NCBI GenBank assembly: GCA_002197995.1 | Contig: NGZR01000003.1 | Location: 4,030,001 to 4,094,000, forward strand | From: Gaeumannomyces sp. JS-464 | Lineage: Eukaryota > Ascomycota > Sordariomycetes > Magnaporthales > Magnaporthaceae | Direction: 5' to 3' | DNA length: 64,000 nucleotides | Shown: positions 21,685 through 32,810 of the stretch, in pieces | Position numbering within the stretch: the stretch's first letter is position 1 | How the letters are laid out: each line of letters starts with the position of its first letter | Notes under the pieces: generated by a model | The model's input: the letters and a program-made list of their open reading frames with translations, nothing else | What the model was told of the DNA's origin: nothing | Database searches by the model: none | Made by a program: the position numbers and the translations under genes

Positions 21685-22191
21685 ATGTCTCTCCTCAAGC
21701 GCCTTCTCCTCGTGGCCTCCATGGCCGCCACCACGCTCGCCTCCCCGCTCGCCAACCCCGCGGACGGCGGCCAGCTGCCGCGGGGGCTCGAGAAGCGACA
21801 GCAGTGCGGACTCGCCGTCTGCGCGGCCGGCGACTCGTGCTGCAACCCGACGTGCAGCATGTGCGCCAAGCCCGGCGTCGCCTGCACACAGCAGGACTGC
21901 GGCCACCTGCGCCCGGGCTACTCGCCGGGGGTGCCGTCCCAACCGCCCACCACGGCGCCCGGCCTCGTTACTAGGACTGTCACCACCGTCCCGGCCTTCC
22001 CGACCACCCTGATGCCGCTGCCCTTCCCCGGCGGCGGCGGCGGCGGCGACCGCGACCTCGTGGCCTGCGGCAAGAACAAGTGCCCTAAGGGCTACTACTG
22101 CTGCAACCACAGCTGCGGGATCTGCGCCCCGGACGGCGGCGCCTGCGTCCAGCTCTACTGTGCCAATGGGGAGCTTCCCGGATCCAACTGA
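21685..22191 (+). CDS. Small secreted protein with two identical-spacing eight-cysteine modules
   Basis: 168 residues, no intron. The signal peptide is about residues 1-20 (MSLLKRLLLVASMAATTLAS). A Lys-Arg at 37-38 (GLEKR) is a likely Kex2 site, so the mature form would begin QQCG. Two modules share exactly the same spacing, C-x4-C-x5-CC-x3-C-x2-C-x6-C-x4-C: the first starts CGLAVCAAGDSCC, the second CGKNKCPKGYYCCNHSC. A Pro/Thr-rich linker and a run of six glycines (from a GGC repeat near 22030) lie between them. Similar single modules occur in secreted proteins of other ascomycetes by my recall. The size, signal, processing site and paired cysteines fit an apoplastic effector candidate, but no function can be assigned. 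Confidence 0.85.
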   Translation: MSLLKRLLLVASMAATTLASPLANPADGGQLPRGLEKRQQCGLAVCAAGDSCCNPTCSMCAKPGVACTQQDCGHLRPGYSPGVPSQPPTTAPGLVTRTVTTVPAFPTTLMPLPFPGGGGGGDRDLVACGKNKCPKGYYCCNHSCGICAPDGGACVQLYCANGELPGSN

Positions 22192-24872
22192 GGAGGTGGA
22201 TTGGAGTCAGCAGGTTGACTCACCAAGGGTAAAGAATGACACTCTTCTGCTGTGGAATTTTCACCTGTGCTGCCGCGAATCATTTCTGCGTGGGAAAAGC
22301 CCGGTATTCTGCTTATATCATGCTACATCTCACTTCTTTATTTTTGCCTTTCAACTCTCTCTCAAGCCTTTCACAATACGATGCGTGTGTCGATATCACA
22401 AACTCAGGGTGGCTCTCTTTCTTAATTTCTTTCTTCTCTCTTTTTTCCCAATCCGTTTATTCTCTTCGTTCTTTTTTATTTTATTTTGGGGCTAAAAGCA
22501 CGCTGCAGAACGCAGTCGTCGATGGGGGCAAGGGCAAGGTCGGTATCCGAAAAAAAGTGAATGGAAAAGAAAAGTTGAATTTGTCTGACCACAGTTTAGT
22601 GTTGCACAACCAGCGGTCGGCTGTGGTCACAAGTGAAAATATACGGCATACTGGTGGCACTGTTTCTGAGACACTCGTGCGTCATGCAGTTTCTTAACAC
22701 CCAATGCCCAAGGATAAAGCAACGAGGGACCAGATTCCAACATCGCTGATCGTGACATCAAAATACAAATACGAGCTCTAGTCCTAGTAGAATGTCGAGG
22801 GTCATATAAGCACTAACGTTCTTGGCAACGTTCTGTTCGCTACCGGCGGCACTGACAAGCGGGCCTTGGATTCTGCCGTTGTCTGGCCAGCGTGGACGGC
22901 GGTCGTCTCGGTCGCACCGGCATCAGGTTCCGTTGTCTTAACACAGGTTAGCTAAGCTCATGCGCCGTGTGCAATGAGAGTGCCTGCCGTTCAGAGAGAA
23001 GGATAGGGTGAGTATCGGCTCCACGGCACAGAACGTACAACTCAAGTTGTCTATATCAATTTTATCCTATGTTGCGTGAAATTGGGTTACACCCCTTTAA
23101 TAAGTTGTCTCTTTCGATAATGAACTCCTCTGCTAGAGCTCGGAACCATTGCCGACTCAATCTAGCACCTCGGAGCTTTTTACTTACAGGCATGCCTCAC
23201 AGTATTAATTAATTAACGCTATCCGGCTCAACAATATTTAAGCTAGAATTGTGGGCCAGGGATTCGATGCGAATTTTGATTCGCAGTTGTAGGCCGTGGA
23301 GCGCGATCATCGGAAAAGGCTGAGAAGAGAGAAATGTGATTGTTGGAGATGAATGATGAAAGTAAAGTAAAAATGCCATGCAAGAGAAAACATGGAAATT
23401 AAGTTCACGATGCCTTGTTGTTCAACCTCCACCCACCGTTGATCCCAACTTTTGGTCGTTTGTATTCTCCAGCAAGTCTCCTACAACGCTCGCCAGCTTT
23501 GCCATGCAACTGATGGCCGGTCTCTGGCGAGCCTGTGCCACCGATGACGGGATTGCAATGTTGATCCCCTGGGCGGAGACTTGGCGCAGGAATCGCCCGT
23601 GGTGTCGGCACAATTACGCGCGGTCGCGGAATAGGTCATGTGAATACTTTAAACGGCAACAGCATACTCTAGGTTATCGAAACAATATGTACAAAATGGT
23701 AGCATGTCGTATGTTGGAGGGTTGGGGGTGAGATGACGGGCGTATGCTCGTCTCTTCAGGTTCTGATTCGAGGGACTGCTCCCGAGGCACACACAGTGTG
23801 GTGGATTCACGTGGCAGAGAAATACTATGCAGTGAAAAGAAGAGGGGAGACAGAAGAAATATTGCAGCGTAGCCTTGCGCTGGTATGAACGGTCTCTTTG
23901 GGGTGCGCCGTCGAAGGTATCACGGTCATTGCGCAGCTCAACGGTAGATGTTTCGACGCTTCCTTAGGGACTGGGGCTCGACCTACGTATTCGAGTTTGC
24001 TGTCGTTGGTGTCGGTAAAAAAATGGCGCGTGCGTTTTTTACTTTGCACGGCGGCACCAGGCTGCGTGTGACAATGTTGGATATTTTTAGGAGGAGTAGC
24101 GCGGAAGTCGAATTGTATTCCGTGTGCAGTTCCTAGGAGCTGGAGCGGGCTTCACCGTCATGTGACAACAGTTGGTTCTTCTGGCCTGCGTGTGTCGTCG
24201 CTTGTTGGTCTTTTCACCGTTGGAATGGCCTCGTTGTGTTCATTGATCGGGCGCGGTATGGAACTTTGTGCGAATGAGGACAAGTGCGTCCCCACCAATG
24301 TTCAAGGATCCAACTCCGTCGCTCATGTGAGGATCCATAGCCGTAATTATTTGATATCTTCAAGCCGTCGAGATTTGGCTGGCTCGGCAAGGGAACAGTT
24401 CGCTTTGTCTAGTGGTATCATTCCGCCGTTCGCGACGCGACCACATCAGTCGAGCCACAAAATGTCAAGCTTGAAGAAAGGGGGAACCTAGAATCAACCT
24501 GTGGTACGTAGCTGAAGTGTGTCGGGGGCCCTAGCCGGCAACCGGGCGTCGCTAATTTCAATCTTGGTGGCCTTGCTCAGGGGAGCGGGATCTGGAGTCC
24601 GACCCCTGTGGCCGGGCTTCAGAGAAGCAATCGGGGCCATGCTCGGCGAGAGACGAGCGCCGCCGGAAATTACACCGAGTTGTCGGGAGACATGGCAGGC
24701 TTATAAGACACGCTGATCACCGCGATATCTTGCTCCGCCATGTCTTCTGCGTGCTTCTTATCCACCAGTCGTTCGTTCATTCAAGGCTAAGTGGCACGCA
24801 TCATTCATTTGCAAGGAATCTCGTCTCCCAGAAATAGCAAGCAGGTGAAAGCGTCCCACGCAGAGTCATAAC
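22192..24872. other. Gene-poor stretch of 2.7 kb
   Basis: No gene, RNA or intact mobile element recognised. The middle part (about 23040-23260) is more AT-rich than its surroundings, with TTAATTAATTAA near 23205, and could be a decayed element, but I see no terminal repeats or transposase fragment. The end is the promoter of the GPI-type protein, with a TATA-like CTTATAAGAC near 24700. Confidence 0.4.
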
Positions 24873-25555
24873 ATGCACTTCTCGGCCCAGCCCACGATCC
24901 TTCTCGGCGCCCTTGCTATGCTGGGCTTCCTGGTGGAAGGGAAAACGGACTTGGCGGGATGCACCAAGTACACCACAATGGTCGGCAACACGGCGTCTGT
25001 GGTCTGGTTCGTCCCTGACACCCTGGAGGTCTGCACCTTGGTCGACTGCGGCGGTGGCCGCGCCCCTCCGAAGAGCAAGCCCGGGTGCCCTCTTTACCAA
25101 GGCACCGAGACCATTATCCCATCGTTCCTCGCGTCGGACCCATTCAAGACCTCAACCTCGACCTCGTCCTCCGTGCCGTCGACGCTGGCAACCACTACGA
25201 GCAACGGCGCGGCGGTAACGTCCGGCTCCGGGAGTGGCACGGCAGCTGGCCCTGGATCCGGCACAACGGCCGGCCCTGGAGCCGGTACGGCCACTGGGAG
25301 TGGAGCGACGGGGTCGGCAACTGGAGCGGCAGGTGGCTCGGGATCTGCAGCCATCACAAGCCCTCCTGCATCTAAGACTGGGGCATCGAGTTCTCCGTCG
25401 GTAAGTTCCGAATCGTGCCCGTTTACTGTTCGATGACTTCAACTGACGAGATAAACCACATCCAGGCACCTGCGAGATCAGCTGCGGCGCCGGTGGCTGT
25501 CGTCAAGGGGTTGCCTGTGGTAATGGGCCTGGCTGCCACTGTTTTGCTCCTGTGA
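24873..25555 (+). CDS. Secreted Ser/Thr/Gly-rich protein with GPI-anchor signal
   Basis: Exons 24873-25400 and 25466-25555 (65-nt intron GTAAGT...CCAG) give 205 residues. Signal peptide about residues 1-24 (MHFSAQPTILLGALAMLGFL). A short cysteine-containing domain follows with SVVWFVPDTLEVCTLVDCGGGRAPPKSKPGC; the DCGGGRAPPK motif belongs to a fungal secreted family often mislabelled 'siderophore biosynthesis', whose role is unknown. Then comes a low-complexity stalk of Ser/Thr and repeated GSGTAAGPGSGTTAGPG-like units. After splicing the tail is APARSAAAPVAVVKGLPVVMGLAATVLLL, hydrophobic to the stop with small residues upstream, as for a GPI signal. The splice is needed to get this tail: without it the frame ends at SCPFTVR. 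Likely a wall or plasma-membrane surface protein. Confidence 0.82.
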
Positions 25556-26172
25556 AGGAATGGCTTGATTGAGAATAGATACTCTAAGCACGTCTCCGTG
25601 GACACTGTCGTTAGTTGTCGGAATTCAATAGGCCCAGCCGTATCCAGTCATCAACCGTCGCGGCGGGGTGAAGGACAGTGGCACTAGGTGGTTGCTTCTG
25701 TAGACATGGATTGCCTAGGTAGCACGCGACAGAAACAATAACATCAGCAAACCTAGTGCTCGAAAATGCGTCCCGAAATGGGTGGCTTGGTGGGCTGGTT
25801 TTCACGGGCGCGCTGGGGAATTCGTCTTCATCATTATTGTCAATGGAGCGCGGACCGCAATTCCCCAATTCACGTAGACACGTGACCTAGGCACTTTGCC
25901 TTAGCTATCGGCTCACGGCGGCCTTATCGTGTCTTGGACCGTGCGCCTGTACCCCACGTTGATAGCTCTAGGCGGCAGACAACAGCGGCGGTGACATGGA
26001 TTTTTTTCCAATGTGAGCTTCGAGAAAGCGGCGTCGACAGGAGCTCCGGACCAGCCTTGCGACCACACCGATACCGACAAGAAGCCGACCCGAGCCACCT
26101 CGCGAGATACTCTAGAATCACTTCCATCCCTTGCACCAGCTCCAGAGCCGTCCCTTTCGGTGTTTTGCAAAT
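25556..26172. other. Intergenic upstream of CCT7
   Basis: About 620 bases containing the 3' flank of the GPI-type gene and the promoter of CCT7. No further feature seen. Confidence 0.5.
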
Positions 26173-28117
26173 ATGTCTTTCGGTGGCCAAACGCCCACCA
26201 TCATCGTCCTAAAAGAGGGTCCGTTTCCCCGCGCTGCCCCTGCCACCATCGCGAACCTCCCTCGCCGAGAGCCAGAGCTGACCTGAGCCACCCTCTTTGT
26301 AAACAGGAACCGACACCTCTCAGGGCAAGGGCCAGATCATCTCCAACATCAATGCTTGCTTGGCTGTCCAGGCAACCATCAAGTCGACCCTAGGCCCTTA
26401 TGGCGGCGACCTGTTGATGGTGGACGCGAACGGCAAGCAGACTATCACGAACGATGGAGCGACGGTCATGAAGGTATGGCGGCAACGACGATGATTCCTT
26501 TACCTCATATCCCTCCTGTCTTTCCTTGCTGGAGCTCAGGCGCTGATCCGGCTGCTGCCCCTCCCCAACAGCTTTTGGACATCGTCCACCCTGCGGCACG
26601 GATCCTGGTCGACATTGCGAGGTCACAAGACGCCGAGGTTGGCGACGGCACGACATCAGTAGTGGTTCTGGCGGGCGAGATCCTGAAGGAGATCAAGGAG
26701 CACGTCGAGAATGGCGTCAGTTCTCAGATCGTCATCAAGGGCCTGCGGCGCGCGTGCTCCGTCGCCATCAACAAGCTCAAGGAGATCGCCATCAGCACCG
26801 ATGAGGCGAGCCACAGGGAAACGCTGGCCAAACTTGCCGCCACAGCCATGACGAGCAAGTTGATCAAGCGGAATACGGAGTTCTTTACTAAGAGTATGTT
26901 TCCCCGATAGTGTCAGGCGCAGACTTTGCGAGCCAATATGGATTTGGATACATGGATACTGACTTTTGTCTCTCAACCCCCTAGTGGTTGTGGATGCGGT
27001 CCTATCTCTCGACCAAGACGACCTCAACGAAAAGTTAATAGGTATCAAGAAGATCCCGGGCGGCTCGCTCACCGACTCGCTCTTCGTCAACGGCGTGGCA
27101 TTCAAAAAGACTTTCTCGTACGCTGCAGCAACCCAAGTCGTTCAAGAAGCCCAAGATTGTGTGCCTCAACGTGGAGCTCGAGCTCAAGGCGGAGAAGGAC
27201 AACGCGGAGGTGCGGGTGGAACAGGTCGCCGAGTACCAGGCCATTGTGGACGCCGAGTGGCAGATTATCTTCAAGAAGCTCGAGGCAGTGCACCAGACGG
27301 GTGCCAAGGTGGTGCTGAGCAAGCTGCCCATTGGCGACCTGGCGACGCAGTACTTTGCCGACCGCGATATTTTCTGCGCGGCCGCGTGGCGAGCGAGGAC
27401 ATGGAACGTGTCGTTCAGGCGACGGGCGCGACGGTGCAGTCGACGTGCTCCGACATCCGGCCTGAGCATCTGGGTACATGCGGCGCCTTTGAGGAGCGCC
27501 AGATGGGCGGCGAGCGCTTCAACTTCTTCGAGGACTGCCCCGAAGCCAAGACGTGCACGCTGGTGCTGCGCGGCGGCGCCGAACAATTTATTGCCGAGGT
27601 GGAGCGCTCGCTGCACGATGCCATCATGATCGTCAAGCGCGCCATCCGCAACCGGACCATCGTTGCCGGCGGCGGCGCGGCCGAAATGGAGGTGTCAGCT
27701 CACCTGCACCAATTCGCCGACCTCAAGAACCAAGCGCACAAGCAGCAGGCCGTTATCAAGTCGTTCGCAAAGGCCCTCGAGGTCATCCCACGCCAGCTGT
27801 GCGACAACGCTGGCTTCGATGCCACCGATATTCTCAATAAGCTCCGCGTCGAGCACCGCAAGGGACACACCTGGGCCGGTGTCGACTTCACCAACGAGGG
27901 CGTCGCCGACCTTATGGAGCGCTTCGTCTGGGAGCCCGCTCTTGTCAAGATCAACGCCATCCAGGCCGCCACCGAGGCCTGCTGCCTTATCCTAAGTGTC
28001 GATGAGACCATCCGCAACGAGGAGAGCGCAGCGCCCCAGGCTCCCGGCCAGGCCCTGCCCTCGGGAGCGGCCCAGAGGGCGTTGAGGGGGAGGGGAAGGG
28101 GAATGCCCAGGCGATAA
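26173..28117 (+). CDS. CCT7: T-complex protein 1 subunit eta (CCT7), two compensating frame breaks
   Basis: Subunit of the cytosolic TRiC/CCT chaperonin, an ATPase ring that folds actin and tubulin. Exons: 26173-26218, 26307-26473, 26572-26893, 26985-28117. The start [16 protein letters not shown] and the joins [25 protein letters not shown] and [13 protein letters not shown] fit the family well. Group II chaperonin ATPase motifs are present: [20 protein letters not shown] and [13 protein letters not shown]; late [10 protein letters not shown] is also kept. The C terminus is the expected GRGRGMPRR. At 27121-27128 the frame slips after FSYA (about eight bases absent where GFE is expected), and at 27378-27384 one G is missing in FCAGRVASED. 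The two cancel, so the last exon stays open while the roughly 85 residues between are in the wrong frame. Restoring both gives about 558 residues, the usual length. Confidence 0.95.
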
Positions 28118-28596
28118 GGTGCGGGGGATCAGGGGACCGAAAGGAGAAGTCAAAGTCTCTTACGTCGGATATACCGACGACTCCCGCTGTTTAGTCTGAA
28201 GGGTGTGGACGGCGAGAATGGACTGTGTGATACCAAAAATCTACGCGCTAGTTGAGAAAGAAAAAAAAGAAAGGGACTGGCGCACATGGTATAGATCTGG
28301 GTGTATTCTAGCTCTTGCGGGGTCCCAAAAAACCATCACCATCCGATAGCATTTCAGGGGTGCACTGGTGTCCTCAAATGAAGTTATGATTCTGGTAACC
28401 AAATTTCCAAACGAAAGAAAAAGCTTCGGTAACCGCATCTCTATCTATAGTAGAAGGTGAAGAAATACATGAAAGCAAATATTACTCGTAAGAAGGCTCA
28501 GGCGGACTGCTAGCCCAACAAGCGGGTAGTCAGTCTGGTATCCATTATGTACTGCCTTTCTCTTTCGGTTATTGATTTTTCCCTTGTCTGCACGCG
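28118..28596. other. Convergent intergenic spacer, CCT7 / Spt10
   Basis: The 3' flanks of two genes facing each other, with AT-rich stretches that would suit polyadenylation on both strands. No other feature. Confidence 0.5.
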
Positions 28597-30854
28597 CTAT
28601 CGAACCGCCCCAGGCGCGCAGGCCGGCTTGGATGCCTCGGGACCGCTGGTAGTCGCCGCGTCGACTTCCATCCTGGCGGCACGCGTGGCCCCCACCCCAT
28701 CCACGCCGGCACCAGAGCCCTCGTCCCCGTCATCGCCGTCGCCGCCGCCGTCGTCGTCGTCCTGCTGCTCAATCAGCATATCCATGTCGCGGTCCACGGC
28801 CTCGCGGTCCTCCATCTTGTCGTCGTCGTCGGGCGGCGAAGACCCCGGGCTCTGTGCGGTGCCGTGCGGGCCGTCCGAGTCGTGGTGGTGGTGATGGCCT
28901 ATGTGGTGGTGGTCCAGGCGGTGGTGGTGGTGGTGCTCCTCTGCGGCAGCGACGGCGGCGTGGCTGAGCAGCGCCTGGAACGGATCTGGATCGGGATGGT
29001 GGTGGTGGTGGTGGTGGTGGTGATGGTGGTGGGGATGGTGGCTGCTGTCAAAGGGGCTAAATGGGTCCGAATTTGGGTCTGGGTCGTGGGTATGGTGGGG
29101 GAGATGGTGGTGCGACGAGGGCTGGCTGATGATCTGCGGGTCGATGGGCTGATCATAGTCGGCCACAAGAGGCGTGGTGCGAGTGGCTGCCGGGGTGGGC
29201 GTGGTGTTGGTGGTGCGGTGGAGGCCGCTGCTGTGCGGCTGGTCTTGCAGCATCGGGTTATGGCCCCCTGGGATAGCGGCAGGCTGCCGCGACATGCGCA
29301 GGCCGCGCGACGCGTGCAGCATCTCGGCCGGCGACATGACGGTCATGGCGGATGGGGCGGTAAAGGCCATGGTCGAGGAAGGTATTGTGAAAGATGACAT
29401 TGCGTGTTGGGGATGCGTTGTGTGGGAAGATTCGGGTGACCCACCGCCAGAGTGTGAGGGCGGGCGGCGGTGGTGCATAGAACCCGATGGCTGCTGCTGC
29501 TGCGGGCGCGTGCTGCCCAGAGGAAGACGGGACGCTGCTGGGGATGAGGGCTCATTGAGGGCCGTAGCGAGGAAGTTCTTGGCAGCTCCTGCCTTCCCGG
29601 ATAGCATCGAGGTCTTCTGTGGCCCAAGACCGGTTGAGTTGCCGTTTGCAGTGGTCGTGCTGCCGACAGATGCCACGGAATGGGCCTTGGCAGATCCCGA
29701 AGTAGATTGAGGGCCACCATTGCGCAGGTGACTTGCAGATACGGGCCCGGACAAGGCTGCTGTAGTGTTGACGGCAGTGCCCGATGCGCCAGCTGCCGTG
29801 GCCGATGCTGCCGATGGCGTCTTGCCCAGCTCCTTGCATTCGGTGCAGTTCCTGATAACGTCGGACACCGTCTCCTTGATGCGGCTCCAGTGGTACTTCT
29901 CGGCGATGGTGGCGGTGGTGCGGTTGATGCCGCCGTGTTGCAGCATGTGGACCTGGCGCGAGATGTCGTACTGTCGGCGGGGGTCCGATATGACCTCCTT
30001 GCCCTTGAGCATGAGGCGGTCGTCGTCGAGCAGCTTATAGTGGGTTGCGGCGCTCCGGAGCCTGCTTTTCTCGGCGCGGTCAGCCCCGCTGGGGTATTTG
30101 CCGAACTTGAGGTAGAACTTGATCTTGTCGAAACGCTCTTCACTCACGAAGTCCTCGCCGTCCGAGGCGACCAGGTCGCGGCCGTACATGATGGCGTCGA
30201 TCAGCTGACCCGGGTAGCTCTTGAGGTTGCCGCAGCCCTTGACGCGGCCTATGCGCTTGAAGCCGAGTCCGTCCCAGATCTTGCACGAGGCCACGTTGGT
30301 CTCGTACACGAGGTTGAAGACGGAATAGGTGTAGCCGAGCTTGGGGGCCCACTCGAGGTACGTCTCGCCCATGAGGCGGCCAACACCGCGGTTGCGCGAC
30401 GCGTCGGTGACGAGGAAGCCGGCGTTGCACACGTGGCTGGAGCGGCCGGGGTAGTTGGGCTTGATGTAGAAGCTGCCGAGGCACTCGCGGGCCCAGTCCT
30501 TGCCCTCGACCACCTCGTCGGCGCTGGCGATGCTGCCGAGCAGCATGATGCCGCCAAAGTTCTGGAACCAGTACGATGCGAAGCGGTCGAAGGGCATGGG
30601 CTCGATCATGGGGTACGTGTCGCCGCCCTCGACCTCCTTCTTGAACTGGTCGCTCAGGTACTGCAGCAGCGTCAGGGGCACCTGCAGCTGCGACGCGAAC
30701 GGCACGATGGTCGCCACCGTCTGTCGGTCCCGCAGCGTGACCTGCCGCGGGACGATGGTCGGCGGCAGCGAGGGTTCTGCGGGTCCGGAAACGGGGGCTC
30801 CCCCGACACCCGGTATATAGTCGGGGTGTAGGGGTCGTCCATCATGGCAGGCAT
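28597..30854 (-). CDS. Spt10-like GNAT acetyltransferase with HHCC zinc finger, one frame break
   Basis: Yeast Spt10 activates core histone genes; it joins a GNAT acetyltransferase domain to a zinc finger of retroviral-integrase type that binds DNA. Here the GNAT domain lies in the first 230 residues, with motif A LVTDASRNRGVGRLMGETYL (R-x-x-G-x-G) and VYETNVASCKIWDGLGF. The HHCC finger follows at about 290-340: VHMLQHGGINRTT then IRNCTECK. The C-terminal half is low complexity, with a long His tract coded by GTG/CAC repeats and an acidic segment (DDDGGGDGDDGDE). No in-frame ATG precedes the long frame, whose only extension starts at GTG in a poly-A tract; the ATG at 30854 (MPAMMDDPYTP) reaches it if one base is added near 30821-30826, giving YTPDYIPGV. 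Total length is one base short of a multiple of three. About 752 residues. The single-exon structure is inferred. Confidence 0.85.
28996..29034. repeat. GTG trinucleotide tract coding poly-His in the Spt10-like protein
   Basis: Nearly pure GGT/GTG repeats with one GAT interruption; on the coding strand these are CAC/CAT codons giving about a dozen consecutive histidines. A weaker GTG-rich block lies at 28880-28935. Confidence 0.85.
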
Positions 30855-31633
30855 TTTCTTTGCTTGCCTTTTTTTTTTTTTTTTCTTTTTTTTTCCCCAC
30901 CCTGTCCCTTTCTGTCTCGGCCGAGATGGACAGTGATATCCAGCCGTCTCTCCACTCCCTACGGCGGCCGCCTATATTCGAGCTGCCCCTGTTAGCCGGG
31001 CAGCGAATCCGTAGCGTGCACTCAAAGCGTGGTGTGGTCTGGTATCTTCACTCGCCAGCATCAGGGCTGGCATGCACATGCGACAAACCGTCCGAGGCCC
31101 GTCCGCTGCTGCAGCTATCCAGTGCCGCCCGTACTCTGTCTAGCACACTCCGCCGCCCTGCGGAATGCTGCGTGACAGCCCAGCGCACCTGTCCGGGGCG
31201 TCGGCAAGTCTGCGTCACCGGTGGCAGCACGCTCGGTGTTTCGGCGCGTGTCCGTCTCACTTGCACCGCGCAAACACAGAGCCAATCAACGACTGACGCC
31301 TGACGGGCTCCGCACCCGTGGTTTTGGCGGGGATGGATGCCTGTGTTGGGCTTTTGCTGCGGGTGGCGGCGGCCTCTTGGTGATCGATCTTGTTGAGGAT
31401 GAAATCTGCGCATGCGAAGTTTTCAGTCCGCGGGGCCTCCTCGGCTGCGTTTCCAGAATTTTGTGTTGCATTCTTCAGCCACTGCGCTAGATGCCTAGAA
31501 GGGAAAGCGTGTGGCTACAAGCCTCACGGGTGGCGTGGCGCACTACCTGCTGTGGCTGATGCGCGGCTATGGTCTAATCAAAACCCCTCCCCAGGCTCCA
31601 GCGAGGGCTGCCTGTCCCGTCAATACCACCTAT
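30855..31633. other. Promoter side of the Spt10-like gene
   Basis: 5' flank of the Spt10-like gene and 3' flank of the next minus-strand gene. Long T runs at 30869-30894 become an A-rich leader just before the Spt10 ATG. Nothing else recognised. Confidence 0.5.
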
Positions 31634-32810
31634 TTACAGCTGGTCAACCAGCTTCTCGGCGGCATAGTCCACGTTCGTGCCAAAGGTGTCCGGCTTGCAC
31701 TGGAGATAAACAGCACCATACTCGACAACCACCTCTCCGTAAGAGCCGTACTTTAGCTTGTCCACGATGCGGAAGCGGAACTCGCCCGACTCCAAGGCCT
31801 CGTTGAGGCCCTCCCGCAGCATCTCGTCCTAAATGAGCAAACGAAAACGTCAGCGGATACCATAAACACAAGCAATATTTGTTGTACCCGGTGAGGACAA
31901 GGGAAACAAACTTCACCAAACTTCTGGTACTGGGCCTGGTAAGCCAGTCCTTCCCAGTAGAGTCGCACAAAGTTGCCGAGGTTCTGCTGCCAGTCGTCCC
32001 TGAGCTGCTTCTTCTTGTCGTTGGCATGAGCCTCGGTCATCTTGGCGAAGGCCTCCTCGAAGTTTGGCACCAGCTTAATGTCGGGCCTCTCGAGCATGTC
32101 GGCAATCTTCTTGCGCGTCTCCTCGATCTTCGCGTCGTACTCGATCCGGATGTCCGTCCGGGCGAGGTAGCTCATGGGCGCGGACGTGCCAGGCGCCGGC
32201 GGGGCATCGTTGAGGGCCTTGGCGAACTTGCCCTGATCGATGGTGTAGTCCACGTTGGTGCCGAGGCATTGGGGAGCGAACCCGAGTCGGATGCGGCCCT
32301 CGGCAATCTCAACGCCGCCGTAGGAACCGAGCTTCTTCTCCTCGTCGAAGTCCAGAATCATCGAATGCGCGTGGGCGATCTCGTTGATTTCCTTGACGGC
32401 CTCATCGCCGTATTGCTGGACGAAGTATTTCAGCTGGTAGATGGCGCCGGCGATGTAGCTGTTTGCTGTCAGTTACCGGACTAGGAAGATGGGTGGTTGC
32501 ACAAATCACACCGAGATTTGACCGAGACCGCAACGTACCCAGCAATGCAGCTACCCAGACTCTCCTTGGCGTAACCATCATTATGGTATGGCCAGATCGC
32601 GTTGGGGTTGATCTCTGCGAGGGACCACTGGACTCCTCCAGGAGCCCAGTGAGCTCCTTCTCGAACTCCTCCTTCTTGTTCTCCCACTCGTCGCGGACTA
32701 ATGACCTAGGTCAGTAGGAGATCCTGTTGGCCAAGGGAGATGTCTCTTAGAACCATACCGTTCTTCCTCAAGGCGAGGGGGAGCTTCTCGACAGGCGGGA
32801 GGCGAGGCAT
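31634..32810 (-). CDS. Conserved-looking protein of unknown function with an internal repeat, one frame break
   Basis: Exons on the minus strand: 32810-32759, 32697-32539, 32458-31912, 31828-31634; introns of 61, 80 and 83 nt have good splice sites and join frames cleanly (KN|VRDEW, IAG|YIAG, KFGE|DEMLRE). Protein begins MPRLPPVEKLPLALRKN and is about 317 residues. No signal peptide or membrane segment. A motif occurs twice: KKLGSYGGVEIAEG ... GTNVDY in the middle and LKYGSYGEVVVEYG ... GTNVDY at the C terminus, so the protein seems to contain two copies of a small domain of about 45 residues. Between them lie charged helices. The frame breaks once near 32632-32642 (one base missing between ELTGLLE and VQWSLAEINPNAIWPY); exon sum is one base short of a multiple of three. 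I recall similar unannotated proteins in other fungi but no function. Confidence 0.75.

Noticed and set aside
9867..25555. Biosynthetic gene cluster around the lipoxygenase
   Set aside because: The neighbours are mitoribosomal, CBS/PB1 and secreted proteins; there is no synthase, P450 or transporter.
30855..30900. Upstream extension of the Spt10-like frame beginning GKKKEKKKKKAS
   Set aside because: It starts at GTG and is only the translation of an A-rich leader; the ATG at 30854 in the neighbouring frame fits better.
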